DNA from: Eumeta japonica | Taxonomy: Eukaryota > Arthropoda > Insecta > Lepidoptera > Psychidae | Direction of reading: 5' to 3' | DNA length: 64,000 nucleotides | Assembly: GCA_005406025.1 (NCBI GenBank) | Contig: BGZK01000700.1 | Span: 246,734 to 310,733, forward strand | Shown here: in pieces, positions 27,601 through 42,600 of the stretch | How positions within the stretch are numbered: the stretch's first letter is position 1 | Layout of the letters: each line of letters begins with the position of its first letter | Translations under genes and position numbers: made by a program | Notes under the pieces: generated by a model | What the model was told of the DNA's origin: nothing | Database searches by the model: none | The model's input: only the letters and a program-made list of their open reading frames with translations

Positions 27601-30600
27601 TTTGACAATATAGTTACGCATGTAGCAGAACAAACTCGACTTGATAGTAACCACACTATCACTGAAAGGCTAAATAAGATTGCCGCCAACCCTTTCAAGA
27701 ACTGGAAGTATGTATTCAAGGTTGGTATATTTGAATAATGCCTACTACATGTGGTCAAAATAAAACTAAAAATATTTTTTGTTGCTCTTTATAATAGATA
27801 TACTTTCAAGAACATAACATGACCTATTTCTGGGGATAGGCATTGGTTAGCAGGCTCGTATCTTCGCTGCACATGATTTTTACATACCTTTTTTGTTTCA
27901 TTGATTTTCATGGCCATCCGTCCATCCATATGTCACAAGCATTTTATTCAAAAATTACAAGACGTATATTGATAAAATTTATAGTGTGTCTTGTATAAGC
28001 CGCTACTTAGTTTGGCAGTTAAATATCAAAAATAAATATTTCTAGGAGGTGCACACTGTACATGTAACAGAAGCTGAAAAAAAGTTTTTCAGCAGACATC
28101 AACGAGTAGCACATATTTCGGCAGTATTTTAAAAAACCTATTAAGGTTTCTAAGCAATTTTTCTCATTACGTCAATAAATTTGGAAACATATGCTCCGAA
28201 TGTTGCAGAAATTGTGTCGTCGTCCCATTTTCTAAATCGTATATCTAAAAATATGAAAAAAACTACAAAGGTAACTGTTAGTAAATACTCTCAACGAAAA
28301 CTATTCTAAACATCATAGGATATACTGTTTTCGAATTTTTGTCGAAAAACTGTGCTTTTCAACAAAAAGATTTAAAGTGTTATGAAGATACACTCTTTTA
28401 CTAATGTACTTTAGTTTACACTAGTTTAATAGTAACTGTCAATATACCTACTTGTTTTTCTAGTTATAGGTGACTAATATGCTTACTTGAATCTCCTTGA
28501 ATATTTAATCTTCGACGTTTTTTTTTACTTTCTTGCGACGAGGAGGAGGTACAAAATGTCTATCTCGCACATCCTCGCGTCCGTACGTGTGGGGCTGAAA
28601 CCCATTAAAAAAGTCCCCCTGAAGATGAAATTGTTAGGTCGGCAATGCTATGTAGTCTGACGACTATGATAGCTTCACCGAGCGCGGCCGGACGGCACAC
28701 GTAGGTTCCAACGGCGCGTGACATGCACTATGGATAATGCCTCAAGGAAGTAGTCTCGGCATAGGATGTCACAGGAAACCATCACGGGTCGGTTTCCTTT
28801 CCTCCTACCCGGCACGGAGGCGGTTAGCGGCGGCCGGATGGAGTAAAGGATCTTGGTCGATGACCTAACTAGCAGGCGAGGTCGATGACCTAACTAACGG
28901 GCGACATTTTATTTTGATAGATTTTGGCCACCACACTGCTGAGGCATAGCCTCCCACTATTTTTTTTATTTCAGTTTGACAGGTTTCATCCTCATTAAAT
29001 TTCCATTCTAGGTCTGTGTGGGTTTAGGTTTCATAACTACCACTGTCACCGATATACTGACAATGTCCAGGGCTGGTAACTTAACATGCATTCCAGGTCA
29101 TGACATGAGTGGTTTAATTTGATTAAATTGAAACTCATTGGTTGATTCGCCTATATTCAGGGTTGATATTGGTATATTCTGGCACAACACCTGATCACTG
29201 GAGCAATAACCCTCATTTTGGTTCTAGCATGTTACTTTAAATAATTTATATCAAATGTTATATTAGAATCTTAGATTATTTTTGCATAAATTATTTATCA
29301 CAATTACTGAATAAACAAAATTTGCTTTTAAAAATTGATTTATTATTTTTTATGTTGCATTAGGTGTATTCTAGGCTTAATCATGTTTTCATTTAGTTTT
29401 CTTCTAATATAAATACTCTCAATTATTTACTAATTCTATTTTATTTAAAGCAGATTCCTATGAAGAAATTGTAATGTATACATATAATGGATTATATTCT
29501 CAGAAATCAAAACAAAGTGAGCCAGAATCGGCCCCTTCAGAAGATCTAGGTCGTGGCAAACGTGGTCGAAAAAAGAAGGAGCTTTCGCCATCCCCTCCGC
29601 CTTTACGCAAAGAAAAACGTACTAAGGCTCAAAAGCCAACAATAATTGATGACGACGATGATGACGATGAAGAAGTAAGTATTGTATCATAAAGTTCATA
29701 AGTTTGGATTTTCATTTGTATACCTAATTTGATTAAAAATGCTTAAAATTTTAATGCTTACTAGTTAGAAACTTTTTATTTTCCATTTTCTGTCTTGAGT
29801 ATTCAGACCAAATTAATCATCATATTCATTATTTTTCATATAAGCAACACTAAGCAATACTGGTAAGTAAATTTATCCAGTAACTATGTAATGAATACAG
29901 TTACTTGTTTAATCTTGGTGGAATAAGTTACCTAGACTTTATGGGAAAATAAATTAAATAATGACCTCACATATACATGATGATTTGGTGATTGATGGTG
30001 AAACAGACTAATCTATTAACAAATATTAGACTAAGACTTAATCTAATATTTATTAATAGTCTTAATAATACTGTAAACACAATATTTTATAATTTCGTTG
30101 TTTTTAATATTATACATCTAATTAGCGTATGGCACTGTATACACTAATTGGGCAGAAGAAAACAAAAACTGATTATATTGTTTTATTAGAGAAAAAAAAA
30201 ATGCAAGTTTTTGTAGTAATATCATTTTTATTGCTGTCACAGTCAAACACGTGACGAAGATAGTGCTTAAGTCCATCACATGTTTTTGACTAGCTAGTTA
30301 GTAACTATGAACTATTTTTTCTTAGGTTTTAGGCAAAATGTTCACATTGTACTAAATTATATCAACTGAAAAGTACTTACAGTTGAGATCTTTATGTAAC
30401 TAAAAAAAAGGTAAAATACTTCTCTGAAAATAGCTTTAAATGATTAAATAAATATATTTTTCCAGATACCTTTGGCAGCACGACGCACCAAAATCAAACA
30501 AGAAAAAGAAAAAGAAAAAGAGAAGACTGGCAAGATTAGTCCGGCGGGGAAACGCCGAAAACGTGACCGTTCATATGTAATTGATGATGACTTAGATGAC

Positions 30601-33600
30601 ATTCCATTGAAAGCGATCAAAAAAGAAGTAAAGCAAGAAGAAATGGTGTCAATGGAGAAGTACTACTTTGGGCAAACCGGTGGTGCTGTGGAAAGAAAAA
30701 AAGTTACTATTGCTGTTGAGGTAAGAATTTCTAATCTTTTTATACTGTTGAATATTCAAAATCCATTTTATGAAGGATTCTTTGACTTTTAATAGTTGTG
30801 AAATATATTCCGATGAAAAAAATTAACATTATAATATTTTTAGAAATCCTCTATCCATTGATAGAGCCCTTGACCACAAATTAAGAATAAAATTGAAAAT
30901 AAAAAATAATTACACTACATTTTGAAAATTATATGGAACTAGCTTTTGCCCGTGGCTCTGCCCTCATGGAAATACAATTAATTACTCATTTTTTGTATCA
31001 AATAAATTTGCTATCATCAATACCAATCTGATCCTGTCTTCGATTTAAGATCCGATTTCACAGGTAGTACCGATTCGGTCTTATTCTCTATTCCAATCCT
31101 GCATCTCTTTTTTTTTCCAATCGCGCTATAACTCTCGATTACAATATGGATCCCGATTTCGATTCTGGTTCCTTGTGAGTTATTGCATGAGGCACATATT
31201 AGGGTATAAAATATAAATGCATATAATCTAGAAGTATTCTATTTGGTTGCTTCATTTAAGCCTTTATATGTAATTAAGTTACAAACAGTTGAACATCGAC
31301 ACAAAAAATCACTTTTCTAATATTATAATATTGGGATATAACACTGAAAAAGTCAGTGTAAAAAACCCTGTAGTCAGTTTTAAATCACTTTGAATTTCTT
31401 GGTATTAATCATGTAATTACAATTTGATTGTAATTATATGATTTGACACTGTCTCTTACTTTCTCTTTTGCTCTACTTCAACCTCTCACACCATATCATA
31501 CTCTCCCATCTCCCTCTCAATCCTTGTCGCCAACTCTAACACCGCCCTTCTAAACAAAGCAAACAATAAGCATGTCCGACAAAATAAAATAAATGACTAT
31601 TAAATTTTTTAGTTACAAGGAGTAATAAATATAAACATACAAAGAAATAATCAGTAATCTATATTTTATGTACCAATTAATTATATCAGTTTTCCAAATT
31701 TTATGAAAATTGGATGTCATCATTGAGTTCTGAGTAGACATACAGACAAATAGATTGAAAGATAAATAAACAATGACATATATGAAAAAATGGTGTGCTC
31801 TATTAATACACTCAAGTTCATTAAAATCAATTTAATTTTTGTTGAGCCCTGAAAAACCATACAAATGAAAGAATAGACAAACAAACAAAAAGTAAACTAT
31901 GTCCTTTCCTGGGACTCAAATTATTTTCATACTGAATTGCATCTAAATAGGTTCAGGGGTTTAAGCATGAAGGGGTAACAGACAGACAGACATATTTCGC
32001 ATTTATAATATTAGTATGGATGTCTTTTACAAGATTTGAAGTTATAATCAATTTGTAATATATAATCAAAACTCATTGTCTTGTATAGAAATTAAATAAA
32101 AAATTTAAAAAAGTTAAAATGGAAGCCATTGATAAAGTGGACTTACACACAAGAAATATAATATTATTTTTCATATCAATTTTATAAAATGAAACGGATA
32201 TATTAGCCAGATGAATGATGCTGTGATCAATAGAACGATGTTATAATTATGTATTAAATTAAAAACTGACAACAAATATAATTATTTTATTTTTAATCTC
32301 TTTTCAGTGTCCAAAATGTCATATAGAAATTAACAACAATTGTCAATTGATGCGACATTTATTCAACCATGAAGTTCCTCCAGTACCGGGTGTCACAAAT
32401 GACGGTGCACTACTTCAGTGCCAATATTGCTTTTTGCCTTTCACCAGTGAAGATAGTTTAACAGTGCATTTGAAGCATTTGCATCCTAGCGATACAAAAA
32501 CAGCTGAATTATATACATATGCTTGTCTAATTTGCGAGGTGAGTAAAGTCATTATTTTTGCACATTTATGTCTAATTGGCAACAGAGAGGTAGTTATTAC
32601 AGTGATATTATTTCTAATATTTTTTTACAGCTGCAAAAGTTATTTTTATAGTTTTATATATTATTTACAAGCTGTTCCCGCAGATGTTATTCTACCTTTC
32701 TTGTAGGTGGCTTGGCCATATAGTTGATGCCCACAATTCCACCAGTATGAACATAGAACAAACTCTTTAATTTTGTATCAATCAATGTCAATCACTCTCC
32801 CAGTCTCGCTTTCGATTCCGGTCAAACTTTTGATTCTGATCCCTATTCTGCACTCCTTTTTGACCCTAATCTCGTTCGAAATTTTGCAACCCAGTCTCAC
32901 TTTTGATTTTTATCTTGGTCCCATTCTTGATTCTACTCCGTCCTGCTTTCTATTCCACTACCAGTAGCAGTTCTGATTGAGACGAAGCCAAGGGTAATCA
33001 ATCAAACCTTTCTCATTTTCTCAATTTCTCGGCCCATAATAAACAGAACAAAAAAAGAATTATTTATTGTTCTAATCATGGATGATGATCGACTCCTGAA
33101 TTTTAGAATTTTCTGGACAAATCTTCCAAATTTTTTTTCCCTAATCTTATTTAGACTATTTATTACAAACGATAAAAAAAAATAAATTAGCCAATTCGGC
33201 CTGGCTGTTCTCAAGTGAAGCGCTTACCAACAAATTGCACTTCATTTTTGTTTATATAGATGTAAACTATAAAAATATTGTTTTATTTTTACATAATTTT
33301 TAAATTGATAATTTTAAAACATACTAAAGGTGTTTCATAATTTATGTCGTTATATATAAATTAAAATATAAATTGTTTTTATAACTGAAATTCATGAATA
33401 TTTTTTTATACATGTCATGCATTGTTAGACAAGTCCTATTTTCCAAATCCCTAGTTAAATGAAGAGTCTTTATAGAACTAGAGACTTGTCCCTTTTACCT
33501 TTTTAATGATGCCATCTGTGTTAATTAATGGAGTAAGACGTTTTGATAGTAAAACATATAGAGTGCGATAAATATGAAAATTGTATATTTGTTCAAACTT

Positions 33601-36600
33601 TATTGGAAGCAAAAGTCTAAAACGCCTACGGCAGCAAGGAAAATATATGAAATTGAAAGAGAAGACAGTCAATTAGCAACAACACAGCATTTGTTTAATC
33701 ATCTTAATAATGAAAATCTGACACTGGTAAATCACTCACACTCATGGATATTGAGGCTACAAAGGAAGAATTGAAAACCAACCTAGTATCAGCACTCACC
33801 AATTCACACTCTCTTTGACCTTCTAAAGACACCATACATTGCCACTTAAAATCATTGGGTAAAACCTATAAAGTTGTTGAATAGTGCCTCATGAATTAAA
33901 TGAGATTCAAGCAAAACGTTGAGTAGAAATATGCAAATAGCTCCTTAGCCTGTCAAAAAATGATCTTTTGATTAAATACATTGTTAGTTGTGATACAAAA
34001 ATTATTTACGTAAAGGGCAATTACCTGAATTTGAATCCGTTGTGAAGAGAAATTGATTCGAGACGAAAATCTTGTGTCTGATGAAATAATGAAGATTTAG
34101 TGTACCTTGAAATAATTCCAGATGGTCGAACTGTCACTGCAGAAATATATAGTGAACAGCTGATACAAATGTATGAGGTTGTTACAGAAAAATATTTCTA
34201 CAATAACCTCAACCTGAATACAGATTTAGTAAACCGAAAATGAGTATTCTTACAATATAACAATAGTAGTATTAAACTCCTACCACATTTAACATTTAGA
34301 TCGGACATTGTACTGTCAAACTACTGTTTATTCAGATCAATGGCAAAACTCTTTCAGTAAAAAAAAAATAATTCAAAGGATGTGAAATAGAATATGTAGT
34401 TCATTAGATTTGGTGCAGGAATTGTTGACAAAAAAAAAAAGAATAGCTGTATGTATTTATAATAACTTAGTGTTATTATATGGAATAAATAATCCAATGA
34501 TTTTGAATGATAACTTTTAAACTCAGTATATAGCCTAACTTTATAATACAACTAGTATTGAACCTCAAGTGGTTTACGGCGGTATACTCTTATTTTCTCT
34601 ACTTAAAAGTTGCTTATCCATATTTTATTTCATTCGATTGGCTATTTATGAGAGAGACAAAAAGTGTTCTATAACATTAGTAGGTGGTGCATATAATAAG
34701 CAAACTGTTGAACACTGACCATTGAGTGTTCATATCAACATATCGTTGTTACTAATAATAAATAAAAATTATTACAAATCTTTTAATTTTGTTATTAATA
34801 AAAGGACAATAAAATGTGCTCGAGATTTAGTTCCACTTAATTGTAATACTGACTTAATTAAAAAAAAAAATTCTGAGTGGAGGCCATGTATGATAGCATT
34901 GTAAGTTCTTGCTCATTATATGTAGATATAGACAAATTATATCAGTAATGTTAAGAGCACTGCCGTCATCCCTTCCAAGCATTATAATTAGCATAGCTAA
35001 CTCTTTCCCCTCATTTCCTACCTGCTGTCTACTCTATCCCCACTGGTGAAAGCTAAATAGAGGAGAAAACAGGAGGTTAGAGGGGAGACGCCGCTGAGGT
35101 ACTTTCCATCTCTAGGGGTTTCCCCCATCAAGGTACCTAAACTAAAAAAAAAACTTCAAAATTCTAGATCAACCAAATCTCATATTATTTGCTTTTGGGA
35201 AACTTAAATTGAAAAATGAATTATTGGTGGGCCTATCAGTGGGCACTCTTGTATAAAACTTTTCATGAGAGGCCAATTCTTTCCTACATAATTTATTGAT
35301 TGGTTTCATCTAATTTCACTTCAGGTCCGTTTTGCTGCTGTATTGACTCTTGCAAACCACATGCAAAAAGCTCACTCACCCCTGGAGCTGCCGTACCGAT
35401 GTGCATTGTGTGACTATCGTTCGTCATCTCATAGAGTGACTGTTGACCATTTCTATTCTGTACATGGCAATGATGATTGTATACAGTGTCCTGCATGCTT
35501 AAAGGTTATTTTAACGTTATTCAAATTTGAAACACTTTTTGTGAACATAAACCAAGCCAATGTTAATTAATGTTATTATTGTATTCACAAGGTGGTAAAA
35601 GTATATTCAAATGGAGAGGAATTAACAGCAAATGTGCAATTGTTTATGGAGCACATACGGCAACACCATGATAAAGATTCAGAATTCAAATGCTCCCGAT
35701 GTGTTCTACGGTTTTCCCATCTTGGTACGTTGTTACAATCATTTATTAAATCAAATTATTACTCATACAATTTATGACGATTTCATTTAAAAAGATTTTA
35801 ATCACGGTTGTCGAATGTAATATTTGTATTGATATCTGAAAAGTAAATGTTTACAATTTGCATTAAGTTCTTTTAATTTAAACAAAAGCAACAGAATTTA
35901 TTGCTTCAAAATAATGAAAAGTTATTTGAAAAAATGGTTAATATAAAATAAATTTTGCTATATTCTATTGTGTGGGGTGTTAATTCACAGAAATCCATAG
36001 ATAGACGCTTACCTGCAACAAGTGTTGACATATTGATTTGTTTCAAGAGCAGATTCAAAGGTCAGAAATGGGTTACATGCTGCATGTAACACATGTTGCA
36101 GGCAAGTGTCTAAATTTTACTTTTTTAAAGAAACAAACAAGTTTTGAAGAAGTTAGTATATCTGTATTGTGATATAATAAAGTCAATATCAGTTTATATT
36201 TTTACACAATGTAATAGAGGTTTGAAATGAGCAATGTTAATACCAGGAATAATGAAAGAACATCAAATACGTGACCACAACAATGTAGAGAAGGCAACAC
36301 CACTCTGCGGTGAAGATCATCTCATCGTTAAGCCCAGGGTATGTACCTTTGATAGACATTAAGAGATATGCTATAATGAGATGGCATGCCCCTCCAACTC
36401 ATTTTATTTATCTGCATAAATATATATTTATTGAGGTATAAACAATCGTACATTTTGTCTGTATTTATAAATGTTCATCATAAAGTAGTTCAATAATTCT
36501 TGACTTCCTTGACAGAATAAAGCTCGTCCCCCAGTGAAGGATTCAGCCAATCACGTAATGGGCGATACATACGAAAACATGACGCTGGTCGTGCCCGAGG

Positions 36601-39600
36601 GCCAGCTATGTCGTGAATGCGACACCCACTTAGATGATGAAAAACATTTCCTGTGAGTTGTATTCTCTAAAACTAGCTAAAAATTGTCCCTCACTACTTA
36701 TACATAGAAGCAGACTAAGCCAAAAATATATATATTTATTGTTTATAAGTTGTTTTGCTTTAATTAACATTAACAAATCTTTTATTGCTTTCATTTTATT
36801 GATTTCAACAAAAAACAAAGTTTTAATTTGAAAACTCCTGTGATAATAAAAAAAGAATAATAATAATTTTAGTGGTTGCAGACTAATTTCATATATCAGT
36901 TTTTCATTGCATGATTTCATTGCTTTTTTTTATTTTGTGATACCCTTTTGTGCTGTGATGAGTAAGGCGCTTAATTTCGAGAGTAACAGTGTGCAATAAT
37001 TAATCATAGTTTTTGCAAATAAAAGAGAGGAGAAGTAAAAGAATTTCTCCTGTTTAATTAAAATGAATTTAATGGCAACTCATAACATAAAATCCGTCAA
37101 GCCATTTAGGCTACAGAACATGCCAAATAAATAAACATACATACATTTTTATCTTCAAAAAACACTACCCCCTGTTCAGGTAAAAAAGATAGTGAAAGAC
37201 AAATATAGAGTTATTGTTTTTGGTGCAGAGCACTAAAACATTCTATGCAGTTTTCATTTAATAGGAATGAAAGAAAAAAAAAGTAAATATTAAGAAAATT
37301 CGGAAAGTATATATTCAACTATATTATGATACAAAAGCGCTATGAAATCGCAAGAATACTTCTAACTGTACCTTATTAATGCACGTATTGTTAAAATAAA
37401 ATTAGCTTCCTAGGCATGAATTTCCCAATGACTACACGCAAACTACTGGTGTAAAGCTGAAATGTAAAGGTCATGAATATATCATGTATAAAAAGTTAAA
37501 AGTTGTTTACAATGTTTATTATCAATGATAAACATTGTGAAGATGTTGCATTTGACATAAATAAATAAATATCTAGTATTTATTGTATAATATAAACAGC
37601 TACACCCAAGACTTCGATATAAACAAGTGGAGTCTTATTCTGTTACTCATTTGGAAAGGAGATTATGCTGCAAAATAATTTTAGAAAGAAAAAGTATTGT
37701 TAAAGTGTATGTTTAATGTTCCAAATAGTGGTTCTTCGAGTTGTACAAAATGTCCTTTTGTGACATCATGCTACCGCGCAATGCTGCAGCACAGTAGTTA
37801 CTGCGCAGGCCCGCATTCCCTCGAAGACGCCCCCAGGCGAGCGCCCTACACATCCTACTGTGTTTGTGGATATAGTACTGATATAGGTTAGTTGATTTGT
37901 TATCCTTTTTTAACTTCCTGCTAAGAAAATTTTCATGAATTTAAGGAAGTTATTGTTTTCAGTTTGATTCTATAAAATCAATACATTTCATCAAGTGTCG
38001 ACGTTTTCAGGCCATAGAAGCTATTTTGATAATTTTTTAAGAGATGTTCACATGTATGTATATGCACCTTAAATATCTTGAAATAATGGACTGATTAGAA
38101 TTGGAGTTGCAGTATTCAAAGAGACTTTCCTAAACTTATATTTCCTGAAAATTTGACATCAATCGATTTTGTGAATTTATAAAAATATGGAAAGTAGTTT
38201 TGAAAAAACATTTGTTCCAAATAATTTCTAAACTATTGAACCAATCAATTTCAAAATATAATCAACTATATTCCTAACTGGGTGTCTATGTACAATTGTA
38301 TCAAATGCTGTAACCTTAATTGAAATTAAGTTCATTTCTTTTAGAGATATCAGAAATAAAAAAAAAATATTTCTGATATCTCTGAAATCTGAAAATTTTT
38401 GAAACAATTTTAATACTTTTTAAAAGATTGAGTTTTAACATAATATTCAGTTTTCCATTTAAAAGCTGTGTCGAATATCATAAGTGTTTTTAAAATTAAA
38501 CCAAATTCAAATCGATCCACTATATTGTTGTTGAAAAGTTGTCAAAAAAAAAATGTTTTTTTTTTCAAAATAATTTAGAATTCTTAAAAATAGTTTTTGA
38601 TTTCAAAAAAACTGCAACAAATGCCGCAAACCCCGTTCATAAATAAAACTGACGAAATATTTGAAAAGTACCTATTTACACTGCCCAGGTTTTTTTGTGG
38701 AAACTATTCAATCACAACTGTTTGTTTTTAAGTGTCCAGATTCATTCCGCTTATACAGCTGTTCCATTGATGGAATGCGGACACTCAGGAGTTAAAATAT
38801 GAAAAAAAATATCTTTGTTTTTAGAATCAGAAATACACTTATCTGTTATGTTGAATAATAATAATTACTCTCAAGATCTCGTTTTTGAAACGTTAGCACC
38901 CTTATCTTTCATAATAAATTCCATCTCTCTTGTCAGAAATTTCAGTTTAATCATTTTAATAGCATTGCATTATGAAAATTATTTTGTGCAAAATTTTTAG
39001 TGAATATTTCAATGCAGGTACTGACATGTTAAGCCATTTGTTATCATGTGAACATAAAAGCGCGTACAGCACCGAGGAGGAAGCTCGCGCCAACACGGTG
39101 AGGTCGATTGACACTTCAGTTGCATCAACATCAGCTACTAATGCAGATACACCTAAGCCAGTTGACGGGAATTGTCAACTGGGTGCTGAAAGTGTGAGTT
39201 ACAATTAAAATTGTGATCATATAATTTGGAAATTTTGATTTCTTCTCAACAGCTATGTGACATATCTTAACAAAAGATGCAGTCATAACATACATATATT
39301 TACAATTAACCTCATTATATGGCATATGTAAAGTATTTCTAATTTGATAGTACATTTTAACTCCCAAAAAAAAGGATTCATACTTGTCTACAAAATATAT
39401 AAGCCTTGTAGAAACTAGATATACTTGCGACCTAGTAATTTTTAATAATTCCATGTATATTTAGTTTCTAGTTATCAATGTTACATCCACTTTAAGAAAT
39501 TTCAGTGTCAGCCATATCTAGTAAATAACTTGGCAGACATAATTTAAAATAAAGTAAAAAAAACTTTTAAGAATTTAAATTTTCATTCTTTTTTTAATTT

Positions 39601-42600
39601 CAGTCAACAGAGATCGCGCCGTTGACGGACTACGCACCGCCATCTGTACTTAACACACAACTATCATTGGATGACTTAGCCCCACCATCCATACTACAAC
39701 CGGACCAAGTGAGTGCAGTGGTATCTAACCAACCAGCGCCGGCCTATAGGTAGAGCGAATGGAGCCGTTGCTCTAGGCGCCATGTAACTAGGAGCGCTAA
39801 AAAACTAAATGCAAAAGACAATTTTGAGCTAAAAAAATAAATTTTGATGTTGCTTTCAGAAAAACAGAACAGTGTTATGATACTTAAAGTTACTTAATTT
39901 AAGCTTAATATGTGTTGATGTGTGCAATAAAAAATTATGAGCAATTTTTATTTAAAAAAAATAGTAGTTATTATTTACTTATCATGAAGCTGAATTAGAA
40001 TTTCTGGATAATTAGAACATTGACTTAAAGGTGCTGAAAAACAATCTTGCTCCACCCTGATCAAAACTAGGGCCGGCGCTGTAACCAACCCACTGCTAGG
40101 GTATGCCCTCCCACAATCTTTTTATTTCGAATTGACAGCTTTGGACCTAAAGCACTCTGTGCTGACATGGTGTGGCTTGAGAGCTGCTAATGACCATTGT
40201 CACTACAATCACATCTGGGACCGATGGCTTAATGTGCTCTCCGAGATGTGAAGCGTGCAATATAATTTGACTTAAAAAATTTCTTGATCAATTTACTTTT
40301 TATCTAGATGAAGTATTTAGTTCCAAGGCGACGCTCTTAACCACTGAGTCACCATCACTTCATTTGATTCAATGAAATATTAAAATTAAAAATGTTTTAT
40401 TAGTATTACAATAAAAAAATATTTTGTTCTGTTGTGAAAATAAAAGCAGATTGATACTTCTTTATCTTTCTAACTTGAAAAACTGACAAAACAGACTTTA
40501 TTTATGATAGTTAATAAATGTTATAAATAGTTTTTTTGGTAATGATGTAGCTAAATTTGAAATGACAATGTGCCTCTTGATCTCAAAGATACAGTATAAG
40601 CATCTGTAGCACAATTTATTAAAAACAATCAAATGATACCTACATTTTTATGAAGATTTATTGAATAATGTATATGGCATTATAATTTTAATTAACTAAG
40701 ATATGAACATAAGAATAGATAAACATTAAGAAGTCATCACATTAAGGGGCCTGTTGCTGAACATCAAATAGACTGACAGCATCAGTATTTATTGTAATTC
40801 AATGTTTCAAAACATGGTATGGAATCAATAGTGAACCAATTCCGGAAATTATTATTTTGCCGATTTCTAATTATGGAGTCAAACTCATCCTAACAAAAGA
40901 GTTGAAGTTTCATATACATAGATGAATAATTTAAATATTATAAAAATATATTTGAAAATATAAAAACTTTTGAATATACTTGTTTGATCATTAACAAATG
41001 TACAACCAAGTAATTTAAGTTGGTGTAATGAATTAAATCAGTAAATTAATGAGAGCTGTCAGGACGCTTAATAGACACAGGTGCAAGCATTTATTGTATT
41101 GATTGATATAATTAAATGAAAAAAAGGATACAATATTATTGTGGCCAAGTATTAAATGTTAAGCCAAATATTAAGCCTTTGAATCAGAAGACACCAGGTG
41201 CAGTTACAGATCCCAAGCAAATTAACTGGAAAATTTTTGCCTTAAATTAAACTACTAAATCTATCCCTTGGAAAACATGATAATCTATCAATTCCATACA
41301 ATCATCACCAGTGATAAAATTTGTTAACAGCTCCTACAGGGCATTGTGCCAGGGCAGCTTAAGGTCCAGGCTCTTCAATTTAAAATAAAAAAATTATGGA
41401 TGGGTACACCTCAGCAATGGGGTCATAAAAATCTGAGAGTAAACAAAGATAAATTCTAACATATAAAATACTATTTATTTAAAACCTGTGTACTTGACAA
41501 TTTGTCCCTTAACTGTAAAAGTCCTTCACCTAGCAAAGTGCTAGGTGAACAAATATAAGTTTCTTTCTTCATTTTTTAATTTTTATTAAATGGACTGCTG
41601 TAGCTAGGAAAAGACCTATTTTGGTAAACTTATTTCATTTTTACTACCTATATCTGTTTTATGACAATATATTTTAATTCCATACTTTGATGTCTTCTAT
41701 AATTTTGCATTAGCTTACCAAGAATAATGCATTAAAACATGTTTATTTATAAACCCATGCTTATTCCATGGAATGGTGGATAGAGCCCACATATGCTTTG
41801 CATGTAGCCCTATTGCTTTATTCACATCCATCAATCATATTGTACAAGTTGATTGGTTTCAGGTTTTCAAAATTTAGTTTTTCATTACCAATTTGGTCTG
41901 AGTAAGTTTTTTTAAACTTGCCATATGGGCCCATCTACCACATTCATTATGTTGTATAGATTTATTTTTTCAGTGTACATGCATTCATTCTTTCTAAATG
42001 GTCAAACCACTACAACATATCTTTTTCTACTCTAGTCACTAAACATCTTCCAAGAACACTCCATATTTATTAGGTACCTAGAGATCACATATCAATTACA
42101 TTGATTCTTTCATATTTCTTCTGCCGTCTCCAATTTCCCTACCATACATAAGAGAGACAACAAAATGTGCTTGTGGTGAAACCTTTTAACTATTCATAAC
42201 AGTAAGCAAGGTTTTATTTTGACTTTGTTTCCCACAATCTCCTTTCAATATCTTCATCATTTTTTCTATCATTTGCAAACAAATTAAGTAGATAAATTCT
42301 TTTAACTCCTGTCCATACCGCATTCAGTCATGCTTTTGTTTATTTCGAGACAACAATATCACATACATGTTATAGTCACAAATACATTTGTATCTATTTT
42401 ATTAGCATAGTTATTCATTTTAGTTATTGTCTGCAACTCACGAGTTAACAATTGCAGGGAGTATTTGATTATTGGTGTACAACATGCTTTTGACATATTG
42501 CTCACATATTCTTAGTCCACCGTAGTTAGATTGATTGCATCAAAAGTAAAAACATGATTCGTAAAAGTAATACATAAGATTTGACAGTTTATTTATACAT

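Larger units (their letters stand above)
23929..27720 (+). other. Domesticated Merlin/IS1595 (ISXO2-like) transposase domain, residues 296-613 of the row-like protein
   Basis: Four in-phase exons reproduce the Merlin layout from end to end. The N-terminal helix is FTEWLIQQGLVRSEQ; then a decayed zinc ribbon (WCAVHSG ... YVWISECC), the SVFCSSIFEG and VLLKLIYHWA helices, the strand VEVGVISLG, the STIMTD strand, NANIMEYLRR, and the closing FLDELVWREKFG. By position the first catalytic Asp is replaced by Gly426, whereas Asp496 and Glu531 look retained. The zinc ribbon has lost Cys residues. Introns interrupt the domain and no terminal inverted repeats flank it, so it is part of the host gene rather than a live element. 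Family assignment rests on remembered motifs. Confidence 0.75.
32308..37886 (+). other. POGZ-like C2H2 zinc-finger array (residues 756-1065)
   Basis: Fingers seen: CPKC...HLFNH, CQYC...HLKHLH, CLIC...HMQKAH (split across exons 12 and 13), CALC...HFYSVH, CPAC with an insertion before HIRQHH, and CSRC...HQIRDH, mostly with the standard 12-residue spacing. They are followed by two atypical Cys-rich units (CREC...CTKC...HSSYC and CVCG...HLLSCEH). The YRSS word in the fourth finger, the CxxCLKV word in the fifth and the CREC/CTKC pair after the last finger correspond to positions in human POGZ as remembered. This is the main evidence for orthology. Confidence 0.75.

Noticed and set aside
27708..27713. 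Alternative splice donor gtatgt 13 nt before the chosen one in exon 9 of the row-like gene
   Set aside because: It leaves phase 2, and the available downstream acceptors then hit stops; only the donor at 27721 keeps the frame.
29459..29503. Upstream acceptor (aaagcag) for exon 10
   Set aside because: In the required phase 0 it meets a TAA after six codons; the acceptor at 29503 is open.
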